From Arcticibacter svalbardensis MN12-7 (GTDB lineage Bacteria; Bacteroidota; Bacteroidia; Sphingobacteriales; Sphingobacteriaceae): a stretch of 63,949 nucleotides of DNA. This document shows, piece by piece, positions 36,604 through 46,130 of this stretch. How positions within the stretch are numbered: the stretch's first letter is position 1; each line of letters starts with the position of its first letter. The stretch is from positions 1 to 63,949 of the forward strand of contig NZ_AQPN01000023.1 in the NCBI RefSeq assembly GCF_000403135.1, given 5' to 3'. The notes below the pieces were generated by a model. The model was not told where the DNA came from and searched no databases. It saw only the letters and a list, made by a program, of their open reading frames with translations. The position numbers were made by a program, and so were the translations under genes.

Positions 36604-38604
36604 ATGAGTGCGCATTGCTGTGATAATGAAAACCACCAGTCGGATATACTAGATAAAAAAAAATCAGTCCAACTTAAACATACTGAAGATAGTCATGATG
36701 ATGATGACGACGGACATCATCACGGTGAACAAATTGCTTCTGATCAACCTGTATGGATAGCACATTGGAACTTGCTATTGTCCTTGTTTATTCTAACCGT
36801 TGTATTGGTGTTAGAATATGCATTTGATATCAAACTGCCCAAATTAATTTCGCTGGCTGTAAATGGTATAGCTTATTTATTGGCGGGATGGAATGTTTTA
36901 GATCTGGCATTCCGTAAGATAAAAAGGGGCGACATCTTTAATGAGTTTGTATTAATGAGCGTAGCTACTATAGGTGCGTTTAGTATCGGCGAATATTCCG
37001 AAGGGGTGGCCGTAATGGTGTTTTATTCAATAGGGGAGTGGTTTCAGGATGCTGCAGTGAATCGTGCTCAGCGAAATATAAAAGCTTTGCTTGATATCCG
37101 GCCTGATGAGGTAACCGTGATCAGAAACGGAAAGGCACAGGTGACAAAACCAGCTGAGGTACAACTGGAAGAAATAATTCAGATTAAACCAGGTGAAAAA
37201 GTGGCACTGGATGGAGAACTAATTTCGGATAGCTCTTCTTTTAATACGGCTGCGCTTACCGGTGAAAGTAAACCCGACACGAAGTATAAAGGGGAGCAGA
37301 TTCTTGCCGGGATGATCAATTTAAATACGCTTACGGATGTAAAAGTGACGGCTTTATTCAAAGACAGCAAGCTTAGCCGGATCCTCGAAATGGTGCAGGA
37401 TGCTACTGCTAGAAAATCGCAAACTCAATTGTTTATTTCCCGCTTTGCTAAAGTGTATACCCCAATCGTGTTCTTTCTTGCTTTGGCGGTTGTTGTAATT
37501 CCTTACTTTTTTGTCGGTAATTATGACTTTACGGATTGGCTGTACCGGGGATTGGTATTTCTGGTGATCAGTTGTCCCTGTGCATTGGTTGTATCCATTC
37601 CGCTGGGCTACTTTGGGGGAATTGGTCTGGCATCAAAAAATGGTATCCTATTTAAAGGAGGAAACTTTCTGGATGTGATGACGAAGATCAATACCGTTAT
37701 TATGGATAAAACGGGGACACTTACCAAAGGTGTCTTTAAAGTTCAAAAGGTAGTTGCACAGGAAATTGATGAAAAGGAACTTGTTCGCCTTGCTGCAGTG
37801 CTGGAGAAAAACTCAACCCATCCTGTTGCTAAAGCTGTGGTGGATTATGCCGGAGAATCTGTTGGAAATTCTGTCGCAACTCAGGTGGAAGAGATTTCGG
37901 GACATGGTTTAAAAGGAATAGTTGATGGGAAAGAGGTGTTGGCCGGTAATGTCAAGCTGATGAAGAAATTCAATGTGACTTTTCCTGCGGAGATCGAACA
38001 GGTTGTTGATACCATCGTAGTGATAGCGCTTGATCAGAAGTTTGCCGGTTACATGACAATTGCCGATGAAATAAAAGAAGATGCTGCCGATACAATTAAA
38101 CAAATGCATGCGCTTGGCTTAAAGACAGTGATGTTATCTGGTGACAAGCAATCCGTTGTTGATCATGTGGCCAAACAAATTGGCCTCTCCGAAGCATTTG
38201 GCGATTTATTGCCAGATGGCAAAGTGGAAAAGGTTCAGGGGTATAAAGATCAGGGACTCCACATTGCCTTTATTGGGGATGGTGTAAATGATGCTCCTGT
38301 GATCGCGTTGGCTGATGCCGGAATTGCTATGGGCGGTTTGGGCAGTGATGCTACCATCGAAACTGCTGACATTGTGATCCAGAACGATCAGCCATCGAAA
38401 GTTGTCGTTGCCATTAAAATTGGAAAAATAACAAGAAATATCGTCTGGCAGAATATCATCCTTGCCATGGTAGTTAAGGTTATTGTTTTGGGATTGGGTG
38501 CTGGCGGCGTTGCCAACCTTTGGGAAGCTGTGATTGCTGATGTGGGTGTGGCATTGTTGGCCATACTGAATGCGGTGAGAATACAGCGCATTAATCTTAA
38601 ATAA
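36604..38604 (+). CDS. heavy-metal P1B-type ATPase (Zn/Cd/Pb exporter)
   Basis: A 666-residue inner-membrane ATPase from ATG 36604 (MSAHCCDNEN; the TTG at 36547 is unlikely). It moves Zn2+, Cd2+ or Pb2+ out of the cytosol. No HMA domain is present; instead residues about 25-42 are rich in Asp and His (DSHDDDDDGHHHGE). Core motifs: TGES loop (AALTGESKP), Cys324-Pro-Cys326 in TM6, DKTGT with phosphorylated Asp368, HP locus (NSTHPVAKAV), GDGVNDAP. The last TM region has ADVGVALLAILNAVR, the Asp-Gly and Lys pattern of P1B-2. It follows a Fur-family gene and palindrome. Confidence 0.94.
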   Translation: MSAHCCDNENHQSDILDKKKSVQLKHTEDSHDDDDDGHHHGEQIASDQPVWIAHWNLLLSLFILTVVLVLEYAFDIKLPKLISLAVNGIAYLLAGWNVLDLAFRKIKRGDIFNEFVLMSVATIGAFSIGEYSEGVAVMVFYSIGEWFQDAAVNRAQRNIKALLDIRPDEVTVIRNGKAQVTKPAEVQLEEIIQIKPGEKVALDGELISDSSSFNTAALTGESKPDTKYKGEQILAGMINLNTLTDVKVTALFKDSKLSRILEMVQDATARKSQTQLFISRFAKVYTPIVFFLALAVVVIPYFFVGNYDFTDWLYRGLVFLVISCPCALVVSIPLGYFGGIGLASKNGILFKGGNFLDVMTKINTVIMDKTGTLTKGVFKVQKVVAQEIDEKELVRLAAVLEKNSTHPVAKAVVDYAGESVGNSVATQVEEISGHGLKGIVDGKEVLAGNVKLMKKFNVTFPAEIEQVVDTIVVIALDQKFAGYMTIADEIKEDAADTIKQMHALGLKTVMLSGDKQSVVDHVAKQIGLSEAFGDLLPDGKVEKVQGYKDQGLHIAFIGDGVNDAPVIALADAGIAMGGLGSDATIETADIVIQNDQPSKVVVAIKIGKITRNIVWQNIILAMVVKVIVLGLGAGGVANLWEAVIADVGVALLAILNAVRIQRINLK

Positions 38605-38605
38605 G

Positions 38606-38644
38606 AATAGTATAAAGCCAGGCAATTTCTGGCTTTATACTATT
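38606..38644. terminator. bidirectional terminator of the P-type ATPase
   Basis: AATAGTATAAAGCCAG pairs perfectly with CTGGCTTTATACTATT around a 7-nt loop, flanked by A- and T-rich runs. It serves both the ATPase (plus) and the adaptor gene (minus). Confidence 0.92.
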
Positions 38645-38649
38645 TTAAT

Positions 38650-39852
38650 TTATTCCTCTTCTTCAGTATTTTTCATTTTTGCTAACAAGTCGTAAGCCCC
38701 GTTTATTACAACCTGTGTATTTTGTCTGTTAAAGTTTTCCGGTAAAAGCACTTCTGTATAACCTACTTCATTAGTACCCGCTTTAACTGCAATCATTTTG
38801 AACTGGTAGACATTTGCTGTTTGTTGCTTTTGGGATTTAGGCTGAGGAGATCCAATGAAAATATACTTGTTGCCTTGATAATCAACGACAGCCTTTTCAG
38901 GTAAAGACGGTTTATCCATGGTTCCGGCTTCAACGAATGCTTTCAAATACATGCCGGGTAAAAGCTGTCTATCTTCGGCAGTTAGATGACAATGGATATT
39001 TACCGTTCGATCAGTACTGATTTCGCGACCAATTAAATAAACGGTTGCTTCTCGCTCTTTGTCCTCATTGGCTAAAGTGAACCGTACTTTCTGACCTACT
39101 TTAATTTTAGGGATATCTTTTTCAAAAACGGTTAACTCTGCATGGAGATGTTCGGTATCTACTATCTCAAACATCACGTCCGATGGATTAACATAAGAGC
39201 CGATGTTTACATTAACTTTAGTCACATATCCGCTAATAGGGGCATACAGATTTACGGTGTTTTGAATGTTGCCTTTTTCAAGTGATGTGAGATTGACGTT
39301 TAACATTTGAAGCCTTTGGCGCAGACCCTGTACCCTTGCCTTCATGCTTTGATAATTAGAGGAGGATTGTTGCAGCGTTTTTTGAGAATTGACATTTTCT
39401 TTAGCCAGTTCTTTTTGTCGCACATTTTCCTGAGATAAGTAGTTGAGCTGACTCTTATTATCTAGGTAATCCTGTTGTAACTGGATATAATCGGGGTGCT
39501 GCATCACCGCGATCACCTGACCTTTATTCACTTTTAAGCCCTGTAAAAGAGAAGTCTGCTTGAGGATTCCCCCCATAATAGCAACAACCGATACTTTACT
39601 TTGAGGCGGTACATCCAGCATTCCATTAACCTTAATAACGCCACTAAGGGGACGATCTTTAATTGAATCTAGTTGGATATTTGCCGTTTTATATTGACCT
39701 GAAGTGAGTTCGACAATGTTTGGTTCATTGGTGTTGACTTGCTCCTCCTGCTTTTCTTCCGGTGCCTTTGTATTGCCACATGCAGCGATTAAACTAACTG
39801 TGCATATTGAAAGTAGGATATTTAGAAAAATTTTCATTTTATGTATTTTCAT
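38650..39852 (-). CDS. RND efflux periplasmic adaptor (CusB/CzcB type)
   Basis: A 400-residue membrane-fusion lipoprotein (lipobox LIAAC) linking the inner-membrane pump to the outer-membrane channel. Visible parts: a beta-barrel start (IVELTSGQYKTANIQLDS), the biotinyl-lipoyl half (LKQTSLLQGLKVNKGQVIAVMQHPDYIQLQQDYL), a long alpha-hairpin (about 130-195), and the second half APISGYVTKVNVNIGSYVNPSDVMFEIVDTEHL. No metal-binding C-terminal extension is obvious. It is 10 bp downstream of the RND-TolC gene, in one operon, completing a three-component pump with only two polypeptides. Confidence 0.93.
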   Translation of the reverse strand: MKIHKMKIFLNILLSICTVSLIAACGNTKAPEEKQEEQVNTNEPNIVELTSGQYKTANIQLDSIKDRPLSGVIKVNGMLDVPPQSKVSVVAIMGGILKQTSLLQGLKVNKGQVIAVMQHPDYIQLQQDYLDNKSQLNYLSQENVRQKELAKENVNSQKTLQQSSSNYQSMKARVQGLRQRLQMLNVNLTSLEKGNIQNTVNLYAPISGYVTKVNVNIGSYVNPSDVMFEIVDTEHLHAELTVFEKDIPKIKVGQKVRFTLANEDKEREATVYLIGREISTDRTVNIHCHLTAEDRQLLPGMYLKAFVEAGTMDKPSLPEKAVVDYQGNKYIFIGSPQPKSQKQQTANVYQFKMIAVKAGTNEVGYTEVLLPENFNRQNTQVVINGAYDLLAKMKNTEEEE

Positions 39853-39862
39853 TTCTATTGAA

Positions 39863-42800
39863 TTATTGATTGTTACCTATTAAAAACTCAAGCTGCACCA
39901 CGCTTTGATTGTACTCATTTAAAGCTTGTAAATAGCCTTTACGAAGGGCAAGAGCATCTCTGACGCTAATGAGGTATTCGGCAAAACTGATATCTCCACT
40001 TTTATAAGCAGATTGAATTTGTTTGAGTATTAATTCGGCGTTGGCTAAAGCAGAACTTTTGTAATAAGCGAGGCTGTTTTTATTTTTCAAATATTCCTGT
40101 ACCGATTGTCGGTACTGCCGGTTGACATTGTTTTGCTGCAAAGAATAATCACTTTCTGCTACTTGAGCATTGATCTCTGCAGCGCGTACTTTGGCTTTAA
40201 AAGATGAAAAAATAGGCAGACTAATACCAAGCTGAAATCCCTGAAAGCGGTCACCGGAGCCATAATATACTTCTGTGCCATTCACACTTTGATTACCAAT
40301 TAATGTTTGGCTAAAATAGCCCAGGGTAATATCAGGTAAAGCTTTAGCGACTTCCACTCTTTTTTGATTTTGAGCTATTTCCACTTGTTGTTTAATCAGG
40401 GCTAATGAAGGATTATTAGTTAGTGAAATCGTATCTGACAGATTGAAAGATCTTTCTACTAATACTGTATCAGCAATAACAACTATTGTATTTTCATTAT
40501 TCAACAAGGATGTTAACTGTTCCAGTTGGATTTGGGTATCGGCCTGGTTTTGCTGAATTTGGTTATGCAATTCATTAAGCTGAGTTTCGGCTGTTGTCTT
40601 TTCCAGTAAATTGGTTTCACCTGTCCGGTACCTAAGATCAGCAGACTTTAAAAAGCCTCTGTAAAGACTATCTTCCCGTAATAACTGGCCCTTTTTGGAC
40701 ATTAAATACTGCAGTTGGAAATAAGTTGATTTTACCTGAAAAGCCAGATCATTTTCTGTTGCAGCCAGTTTGAACTTACTGCTTTTTATCATCGAATTAC
40801 CTAAAGCAGCTTGTGCGGAAAAGTAAGTTGGAAAAGGAATTTTTTGAGTAATGGTCACATTATTATCTGTTTTATTCAAGGTATTATACTGACCATATAA
40901 TAAAGAGACATCCGTTTTGGATATTTCTTTATTTACCTTCTTTAATTGCTGCTGATAGTCAACATCCAAACGGGCAGAGTATAGGCCTTTATTGTTTTGT
41001 AAGGCTTGTTGTAGCGCCTGATCCAGTGTTACAGGATTTTGCAGTTCCTGAGCATGGCTTTTATTAGATAATAAGGAAAACAGCAAAATGCCTGTGATTC
41101 CCATTATTTTTGTACTCTTTTTTTTAATCCGTTCAAAAACAATATATAACACGGGTAAAACGAGTAAAGTAAGAAGAGTGGCAGTGAGCAGACCCCCCAT
41201 TACTACTGTGGCTAAAGGTTTTTGTACTTCAGCTCCGCTACCATTAGAAAACGCCATGGGTAAAAATCCCAGAGATGCCACTAAAGCTGTCAGCAGTACA
41301 GGTCGCAACCTGATCGCCGTACCTTTTAAAACTATTTCATGTAAATCCGTCATTCCTTCTTCTTTTTTTCTGTTAAACTCTGCAATTAATACGATGCCGT
41401 TTAATACAGCTACACCAAACAAGGCAATAAAACCGACGCCTGCTGAAATACTGAATGGCATTCCCCTTAACCATAAGGCAAATACACCCCCTATGGCAGA
41501 TAAAGGGATCGCGGTAAAGATCAATAAGGCGTGTTTGAATGAGTTAAAGGCTATAAACAATAAGATCAGAATGAGGAGCAGGGCTACGGGAACAGCAATA
41601 CCCAAACGGGTTCTTGCTTCATTAAGGTTTTCAAATGTTCCCCCGAATTTTACTGAATAACCGGGTTCAAACTTGATCTGTTGATCTATCTTTTGCTGCA
41701 TTTCATTCACTATACTGGAAACATCCCTTCCGCGGACATTGAATCCAACTATGATTCTACGCTTGGCATCATCCCGCTGAATTTGATTTGGACCAACTTC
41801 ATAGTCTATGTCCGCCAGTTGATCCATAGGGATTTGATTACCGTTTGGTGCTGTTACCGATAGGTTTTTGATATCGGTTAGATTTTCACGGCTTTCTTTT
41901 CGCAAACGGACAATCAGATCAAATCTTTTTTCATCCTCAAATACTTGTCCTGCTGACTCACCTGCAAAACCGGCTCTAAGCACCTGGTTAACGTCTTCAA
42001 TGTTCAATCCAAACTGTGCAATTTTATCTCGTTTAAACTTGATCACGATCTGGGGTAATCCGGTAACCTCTTCCACGTATACATCAACAGCACCGGAAGT
42101 TTTACGGGCAATAGCACCAGCCTGAGCAGCATATTGAGCGAGTTTGTCAAGATCTTCACCGAATATTTTAATAACAACATCCTGACGGGCACCGGTCATT
42201 AATTCATTAAACCGCATCTGAATAGGTTGTTGAAAAGAAAAGGTAACTCCGGGAATTTCTCCTTCCAGTTTTTTTTGCATTGCATCAGCCAACCCTTCTC
42301 TAGATGATGCGCTAGTCCATTCCGATTTATCTTTCAGGATAACCATGATATCTGCAGCCTCTACTGGCATGGGGTCTGTAGGGATCTCGGATGAACCTAC
42401 CTTACCTACCACTTCTTTCACTTCGGGGAAATTTTTCAATAAAATTTTAGCACTCCGCTCTGTGGCTTGGATGGTTTCAGACAGGCTGCTGCCAGTCATT
42501 ACTCTTGTTTCTACAGCAAAATCACCTTCTTCAAGTTGAGGGATAAACTCGCCTCCCATGTTCATGAAAACAATTAAACTTGCTCCGAAAAGTACAACAG
42601 AACTGACAATGACTATTAATTTGTGTTTTAAGGCAAGTAGTAAAGCCGGGCGATAGATACCTTGTATTTTTGCAATGATCCGGTCGGATATATTTATTTT
42701 ATGCTCTGTTTTTCGGTTTAAAAAAGCAGCAGAGATCATGGGTACATAGGTTAAAGAAAGGATGAAAGCACCTACTATGGCAAACATAACTGTTTGGGCC

Positions 42801-44242
42801 ATGGGACGGAACATTTTACCTTCAACACCCACTAAAGCCAGAATAGGAATGTAGACAATCAGGATGATGATCTGACCGAATACGGCAGAGTTCATCATGC
42901 GGGAAGAAGCACTTTGTACCTCATGATCCATTTCAGTTGAAGAAAGCGTTTTTATACCTGAATGATGTGTTTTACTCATCGTTATACGATGCAGGACGCT
43001 TTCTACAATGATGACAGCACCATCTACAATCAGACCAAAGTCGAGGGCACCTAAGGACATCAGGTTACCGGAGACGCCAAATAAATTCATCATGATTACG
43101 GCAAACAGCATAGAGAGCGGTATTACAGAAGCTACAATTAATCCTGCTCTTAAATTTCCAAGGAGCAATACCAATACGAAAATAACGATCAAGGCACCTT
43201 CAGCAAGGTTTTTGGTCACCGTTCCAATGGCATTATTAACCAACTTTGTTCGGTCCAGATAGGCTTCTATTACTACTCCTTCAGGAAGTGTTTTTTCAAT
43301 TTGGGTTATGCGTTTCTTCACGTTCTTAATCACCTCGGATGCATTTGCTCCTTTCAGCATTAAGACCAGAGCTCCAACAACTTCTCCTTTGCCGTTCCTG
43401 GTCATAGCGCCATAGCGTACAGCCGATCCATATTGCACTGTTCCTACATTTCGGATCAAAAGGGGGATGCCATTTGCATAGGTCTTAACCACGATGTTTT
43501 GAATGTCCTCCAGACTGGTAATTAAACCTTCGGTGCGGATGAAATAGGCATTCGGTTTTTTATCAATGTAAGCGCCCCCTGTGTTTTGATTGTTCTTTTC
43601 CAGGGCATTATATACATCGGTAATCGTTAGGTTGAGGCTTCTTAATTTATCAGGGTCTAAGGCAATTTCGTATTGCTTTAAATAACCGCCAAAACTGCTC
43701 ACATCAGCTACGCCTTCTGTTCCAAGTAATTGCCTGCGAATAATCCAGTCCTGGATGCTCCGCAATTCCATAGGGGGATATTTCGTTTCGTAACCAGGCT
43801 TAGCCAAAACAATGTATTGAAATATTTCGCCTAAACCAGTTGTTACGGGAGACATTTCGGGACTCCCCATACCTGGAGGGATTTCATTTTTTGCCAGTGA
43901 AAGACGTTCATTCACCTGTGAGCGGGCAAAGTATATATCGATATTCTCTTTAAAAACCACGGTAACAACAGAGAGTCCAAATCTGGAAAACGATCTTACT
44001 TCTTCGATTCCTGGAATCGTGGCCATCGTTTGTTCCACCGGAAAGGTTACAAAACGTTCTATATCTTCGGCAGCATTTGATGGAGATACGGTAATGATCT
44101 GTACTTGATTATTGGTGATATCGGGCACGGCATCTATGGGAAGCTGCGTAACCGCATAGGTTCCCCATACAATAAGGGCGAGTGTAAAAAGCCCTATAAT
44201 AAACTTATTATTTATAGAAAAATGGATGATTTTCTCTAACAT
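39863..44242 (-). CDS. heavy-metal RND pump (CzcA type) fused to TolC-like channel
   Basis: A 1459-residue fusion. Residues 1-1040 are an HME-family RND pump with twelve TM segments and two periplasmic loops. The TM4 motif LGALDFGLIVDGAVIIVES (near 395-413) has the Asp, Asp and Glu of divalent-metal CzcA types and not the CusA (Cu/Ag) form. Residues about 1064-1459 follow a second hydrophobic signal-like stretch (GITGILLFSLLSNKSHAQ) and form a TolC/OEP domain (VTLDQALQQALQNNKGL, repeated coiled-coil hairpins). The channel half must be exported, so the linker presumably acts as a signal or is processed. Such fusions occur in Bacteroidota. Confidence 0.92.
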   Translation of the reverse strand: MLEKIIHFSINNKFIIGLFTLALIVWGTYAVTQLPIDAVPDITNNQVQIITVSPSNAAEDIERFVTFPVEQTMATIPGIEEVRSFSRFGLSVVTVVFKENIDIYFARSQVNERLSLAKNEIPPGMGSPEMSPVTTGLGEIFQYIVLAKPGYETKYPPMELRSIQDWIIRRQLLGTEGVADVSSFGGYLKQYEIALDPDKLRSLNLTITDVYNALEKNNQNTGGAYIDKKPNAYFIRTEGLITSLEDIQNIVVKTYANGIPLLIRNVGTVQYGSAVRYGAMTRNGKGEVVGALVLMLKGANASEVIKNVKKRITQIEKTLPEGVVIEAYLDRTKLVNNAIGTVTKNLAEGALIVIFVLVLLLGNLRAGLIVASVIPLSMLFAVIMMNLFGVSGNLMSLGALDFGLIVDGAVIIVESVLHRITMSKTHHSGIKTLSSTEMDHEVQSASSRMMNSAVFGQIIILIVYIPILALVGVEGKMFRPMAQTVMFAIVGAFILSLTYVPMISAAFLNRKTEHKINISDRIIAKIQGIYRPALLLALKHKLIVIVSSVVLFGASLIVFMNMGGEFIPQLEEGDFAVETRVMTGSSLSETIQATERSAKILLKNFPEVKEVVGKVGSSEIPTDPMPVEAADIMVILKDKSEWTSASSREGLADAMQKKLEGEIPGVTFSFQQPIQMRFNELMTGARQDVVIKIFGEDLDKLAQYAAQAGAIARKTSGAVDVYVEEVTGLPQIVIKFKRDKIAQFGLNIEDVNQVLRAGFAGESAGQVFEDEKRFDLIVRLRKESRENLTDIKNLSVTAPNGNQIPMDQLADIDYEVGPNQIQRDDAKRRIIVGFNVRGRDVSSIVNEMQQKIDQQIKFEPGYSVKFGGTFENLNEARTRLGIAVPVALLLILILLFIAFNSFKHALLIFTAIPLSAIGGVFALWLRGMPFSISAGVGFIALFGVAVLNGIVLIAEFNRKKEEGMTDLHEIVLKGTAIRLRPVLLTALVASLGFLPMAFSNGSGAEVQKPLATVVMGGLLTATLLTLLVLPVLYIVFERIKKKSTKIMGITGILLFSLLSNKSHAQELQNPVTLDQALQQALQNNKGLYSARLDVDYQQQLKKVNKEISKTDVSLLYGQYNTLNKTDNNVTITQKIPFPTYFSAQAALGNSMIKSSKFKLAATENDLAFQVKSTYFQLQYLMSKKGQLLREDSLYRGFLKSADLRYRTGETNLLEKTTAETQLNELHNQIQQNQADTQIQLEQLTSLLNNENTIVVIADTVLVERSFNLSDTISLTNNPSLALIKQQVEIAQNQKRVEVAKALPDITLGYFSQTLIGNQSVNGTEVYYGSGDRFQGFQLGISLPIFSSFKAKVRAAEINAQVAESDYSLQQNNVNRQYRQSVQEYLKNKNSLAYYKSSALANAELILKQIQSAYKSGDISFAEYLISVRDALALRKGYLQALNEYNQSVVQLEFLIGNNQ

Positions 44243-44343
44243 TTCACGCGTACATATAATTATGAAAATAGCACTGAACTGTTTCGTTAAACGACAGTTA
44301 CAGGATTAGATAGGTTGCTATGGAAGACAATCTTAGAAAGAAA

Positions 44344-44748
44344 TTATGCGGAAATTTGAGGGGGTTGCCAAATTGTTCTGGCTAATAAAGGAGGGGTTTT
44401 TTCGGTATAATGGGATGTGTCAAACCTGTTTATGGGATAGAATTTAAAATCCACTCCGTCAAAATAGCTGATTACATAAAAGGTTAAGGTGTGACAGCAG
44501 GTGTGTGATTGAAAAGGTAAATCTTCATCATGTTCATCGTGGTCCTTTTTATGATTATCGGCAGCTTCACTAGCTGCGCCATAATGGATTTGAATAAATT
44601 CCAGAATAGAGGAGTCTGGTTTTTCATTAAGATATTCCTTGACGTGTTCCACTAAGTTTGAAATTTTTAGCAAGTCATGTACGTCAGCATCAGCTTTACC
44701 GCCGATGAAGAAATATAAAATGAAGTAGATGTAAGCTAATTGTTTCAA
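44344..44748 (-). CDS. small His/Asp-rich protein of the metal-efflux operon
   Basis: A 134-residue protein with an N-terminal hydrophobic segment (LAYIYFILYFFIGG), probably exported or anchored. The middle is metal-ligand rich: DNHKKDHDEHDEDLPFQSHTCCHT. This suggests a metal-binding chaperone or sensor in the periplasm. I know no assigned family; similar small genes precede Bacteroidota CzcA operons. The start is TTG at 44748; no ATG is available. TATCTTTG lies 5 nt before it. It lies 101 bp upstream of the RND fusion gene in the same direction. Confidence 0.65.
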   Translation of the reverse strand: MKQLAYIYFILYFFIGGKADADVHDLLKISNLVEHVKEYLNEKPDSSILEFIQIHYGAASEAADNHKKDHDEHDEDLPFQSHTCCHTLTFYVISYFDGVDFKFYPINRFDTSHYTEKTPPLLARTIWQPPQISA

Positions 44749-44753
44749 TATTC

Positions 44754-44761
44754 CAAAGATA
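44754..44761 (-). promoter_or_regulatory. putative -7 element TATCTTTG of the metal-efflux operon
   Basis: Exact TAnnTTTG match on the minus strand, 5 nt before the TTG start of the small His-rich gene. It would start transcription of the three-gene efflux operon. A -33 partner is not clear. Confidence 0.45.
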
Positions 44762-44782
44762 GGACTAATTGTTATATAATTA

Positions 44783-44820
44783 AAAAAGGGCGGTATCCTG
44801 ATCAGATACTGCCCTTTTTA
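44783..44820. terminator. terminator downstream of sucC
   Basis: AAAAAGGGC-GGTATC pairs with GATACTGCCCTTTTT around CTGATCA, with A- and T-runs on both sides. It lies 16 bp beyond the sucC stop and before the efflux operon, so it is the sucC terminator and can also insulate the operon. Confidence 0.9.
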
Positions 44821-44835
44821 ATCTTTTGGAGCTTT

Positions 44836-46036
44836 TTAAGCTTGCTCTTCCAGTACCTTAGTAACCAGATCAGCAGCTTCTTTTAACAAGATTGCGGAAT
44901 AAACCTGCAGTCCTGAATCGTCAATCAGCTTCTTTGCTTCTACAGCGTTTGTTCCTTGTAAACGTACAATGATGGGAACGCGGATGTTACCAAGTTCCTG
45001 ATAGGCATCTATTACACCTTGAGCAACACGATCGCAACGAACAATACCACCAAAGATATTGATCAAAATCGCTTTTACATTTGGATCCTGAAGAATCAGG
45101 TTGAAGGCTGCTTTTACAGTTTGAGCATTGGCGGTTCCACCAACGTCAAGGAAGTTAGCGGGTTCTCCACCTGCAATCTTGATAATGTCCATGGTAGCCA
45201 TAGCAAGGCCTGCACCGTTTACCATACAACCTACGTTTCCGTCAAGTTTAACAAAGTTGAGGTTAGATTTGCTGGCTTCTACTTCCATTGGATCTTCTTC
45301 GCTTTCGTCGCGCATTGCGGCATAATCCTTATGACGGAATAAACCATTGTCATCCAGGTTAACCTTTGCATCAACAGCAAGGATCTGGTTGTCGGAAGTT
45401 TTAAGTACCGGGTTGATCTCAAACATGGCAGAGTCAGTTTCCTCATATGCTCTGTACAAAGCGGTAACAAACTTGCTCATCTCTTTCATGGCGACACCAC
45501 TTAAACCGAGGTTGTAAGCGATACGGCTTGCCTGAAAGGGGCGAAGACCAATTAATGGATCAATTTCTTCCTTGTAAATCAGTTCCGGCGTATGCTCTGC
45601 AACATGTTCGATGTCCATGCCTCCTTCAGTGGAATACACAATGATATTACGGCCTTTTGCCCGGTCCAATAATACACTCATGTAATATTCCTTAGTTTCT
45701 GATTCGCCGGGATAATAAACATCCTGTGCCACAAGAACTTTACTTACTAATTTGCCTTCAGGACCGGTTTGAGCGGTAATAAGTTGCATACCGATGATTT
45801 GTCCGGCTATTTCTTCTACCTGAGCCAGGTTTTTGGCGAGTTTAACACCTCCGCCTTTACCGCGGCCTCCAGCGTGAACTCTGTGCCTTGATGACTACCC
45901 AATCCGAGTTGAAATCTTCTTTTAATTTCTTAGCCGCTTCAACAGCTTGTTCAGGGGTATCGGCAACGATGCCTTCCTGGATTTTAACACCGAAGCTTTT
46001 AAGTATTGCTTTGCCTTGATATTCGTGAATATTCAT
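44836..46036 (-). pseudogene. sucC: succinyl-CoA synthetase beta subunit, full length but frameshifted by one extra base
   Basis: The minus strand encodes [32 protein letters not shown], then the frame breaks; the rest (MQLITAQTGPEGKL..) is open to 44836. Removing one base at 45880 restores [16 protein letters not shown], the family ATP-grasp loop. The span of 1201 bp equals 400 codons plus one base, so the gene is otherwise normal in length. SucC and SucD make succinate and ATP or GTP from succinyl-CoA in the TCA cycle. Motifs DVGGTANA and NIFGGIVRCD are intact. The break is not in a homopolymer; sequence error or a recent mutation are both possible. sucD is not nearby. Confidence 0.93.
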
Positions 46037-46130
46037 TAGTTTGAAGTTTGCTTGCCGTAAAGCTAATATTTTTTTCTTTATAGTTTCGCCTATACAATGG
46101 AAGATTCATTCTTTTAAGTAATTTCGTCAC

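Noticed and set aside
41088-41660. Long plus-strand frame inside the RND-TolC fusion gene
   Set aside because: It is the antisense shadow of a clear RND coding sequence and has no independent motifs.
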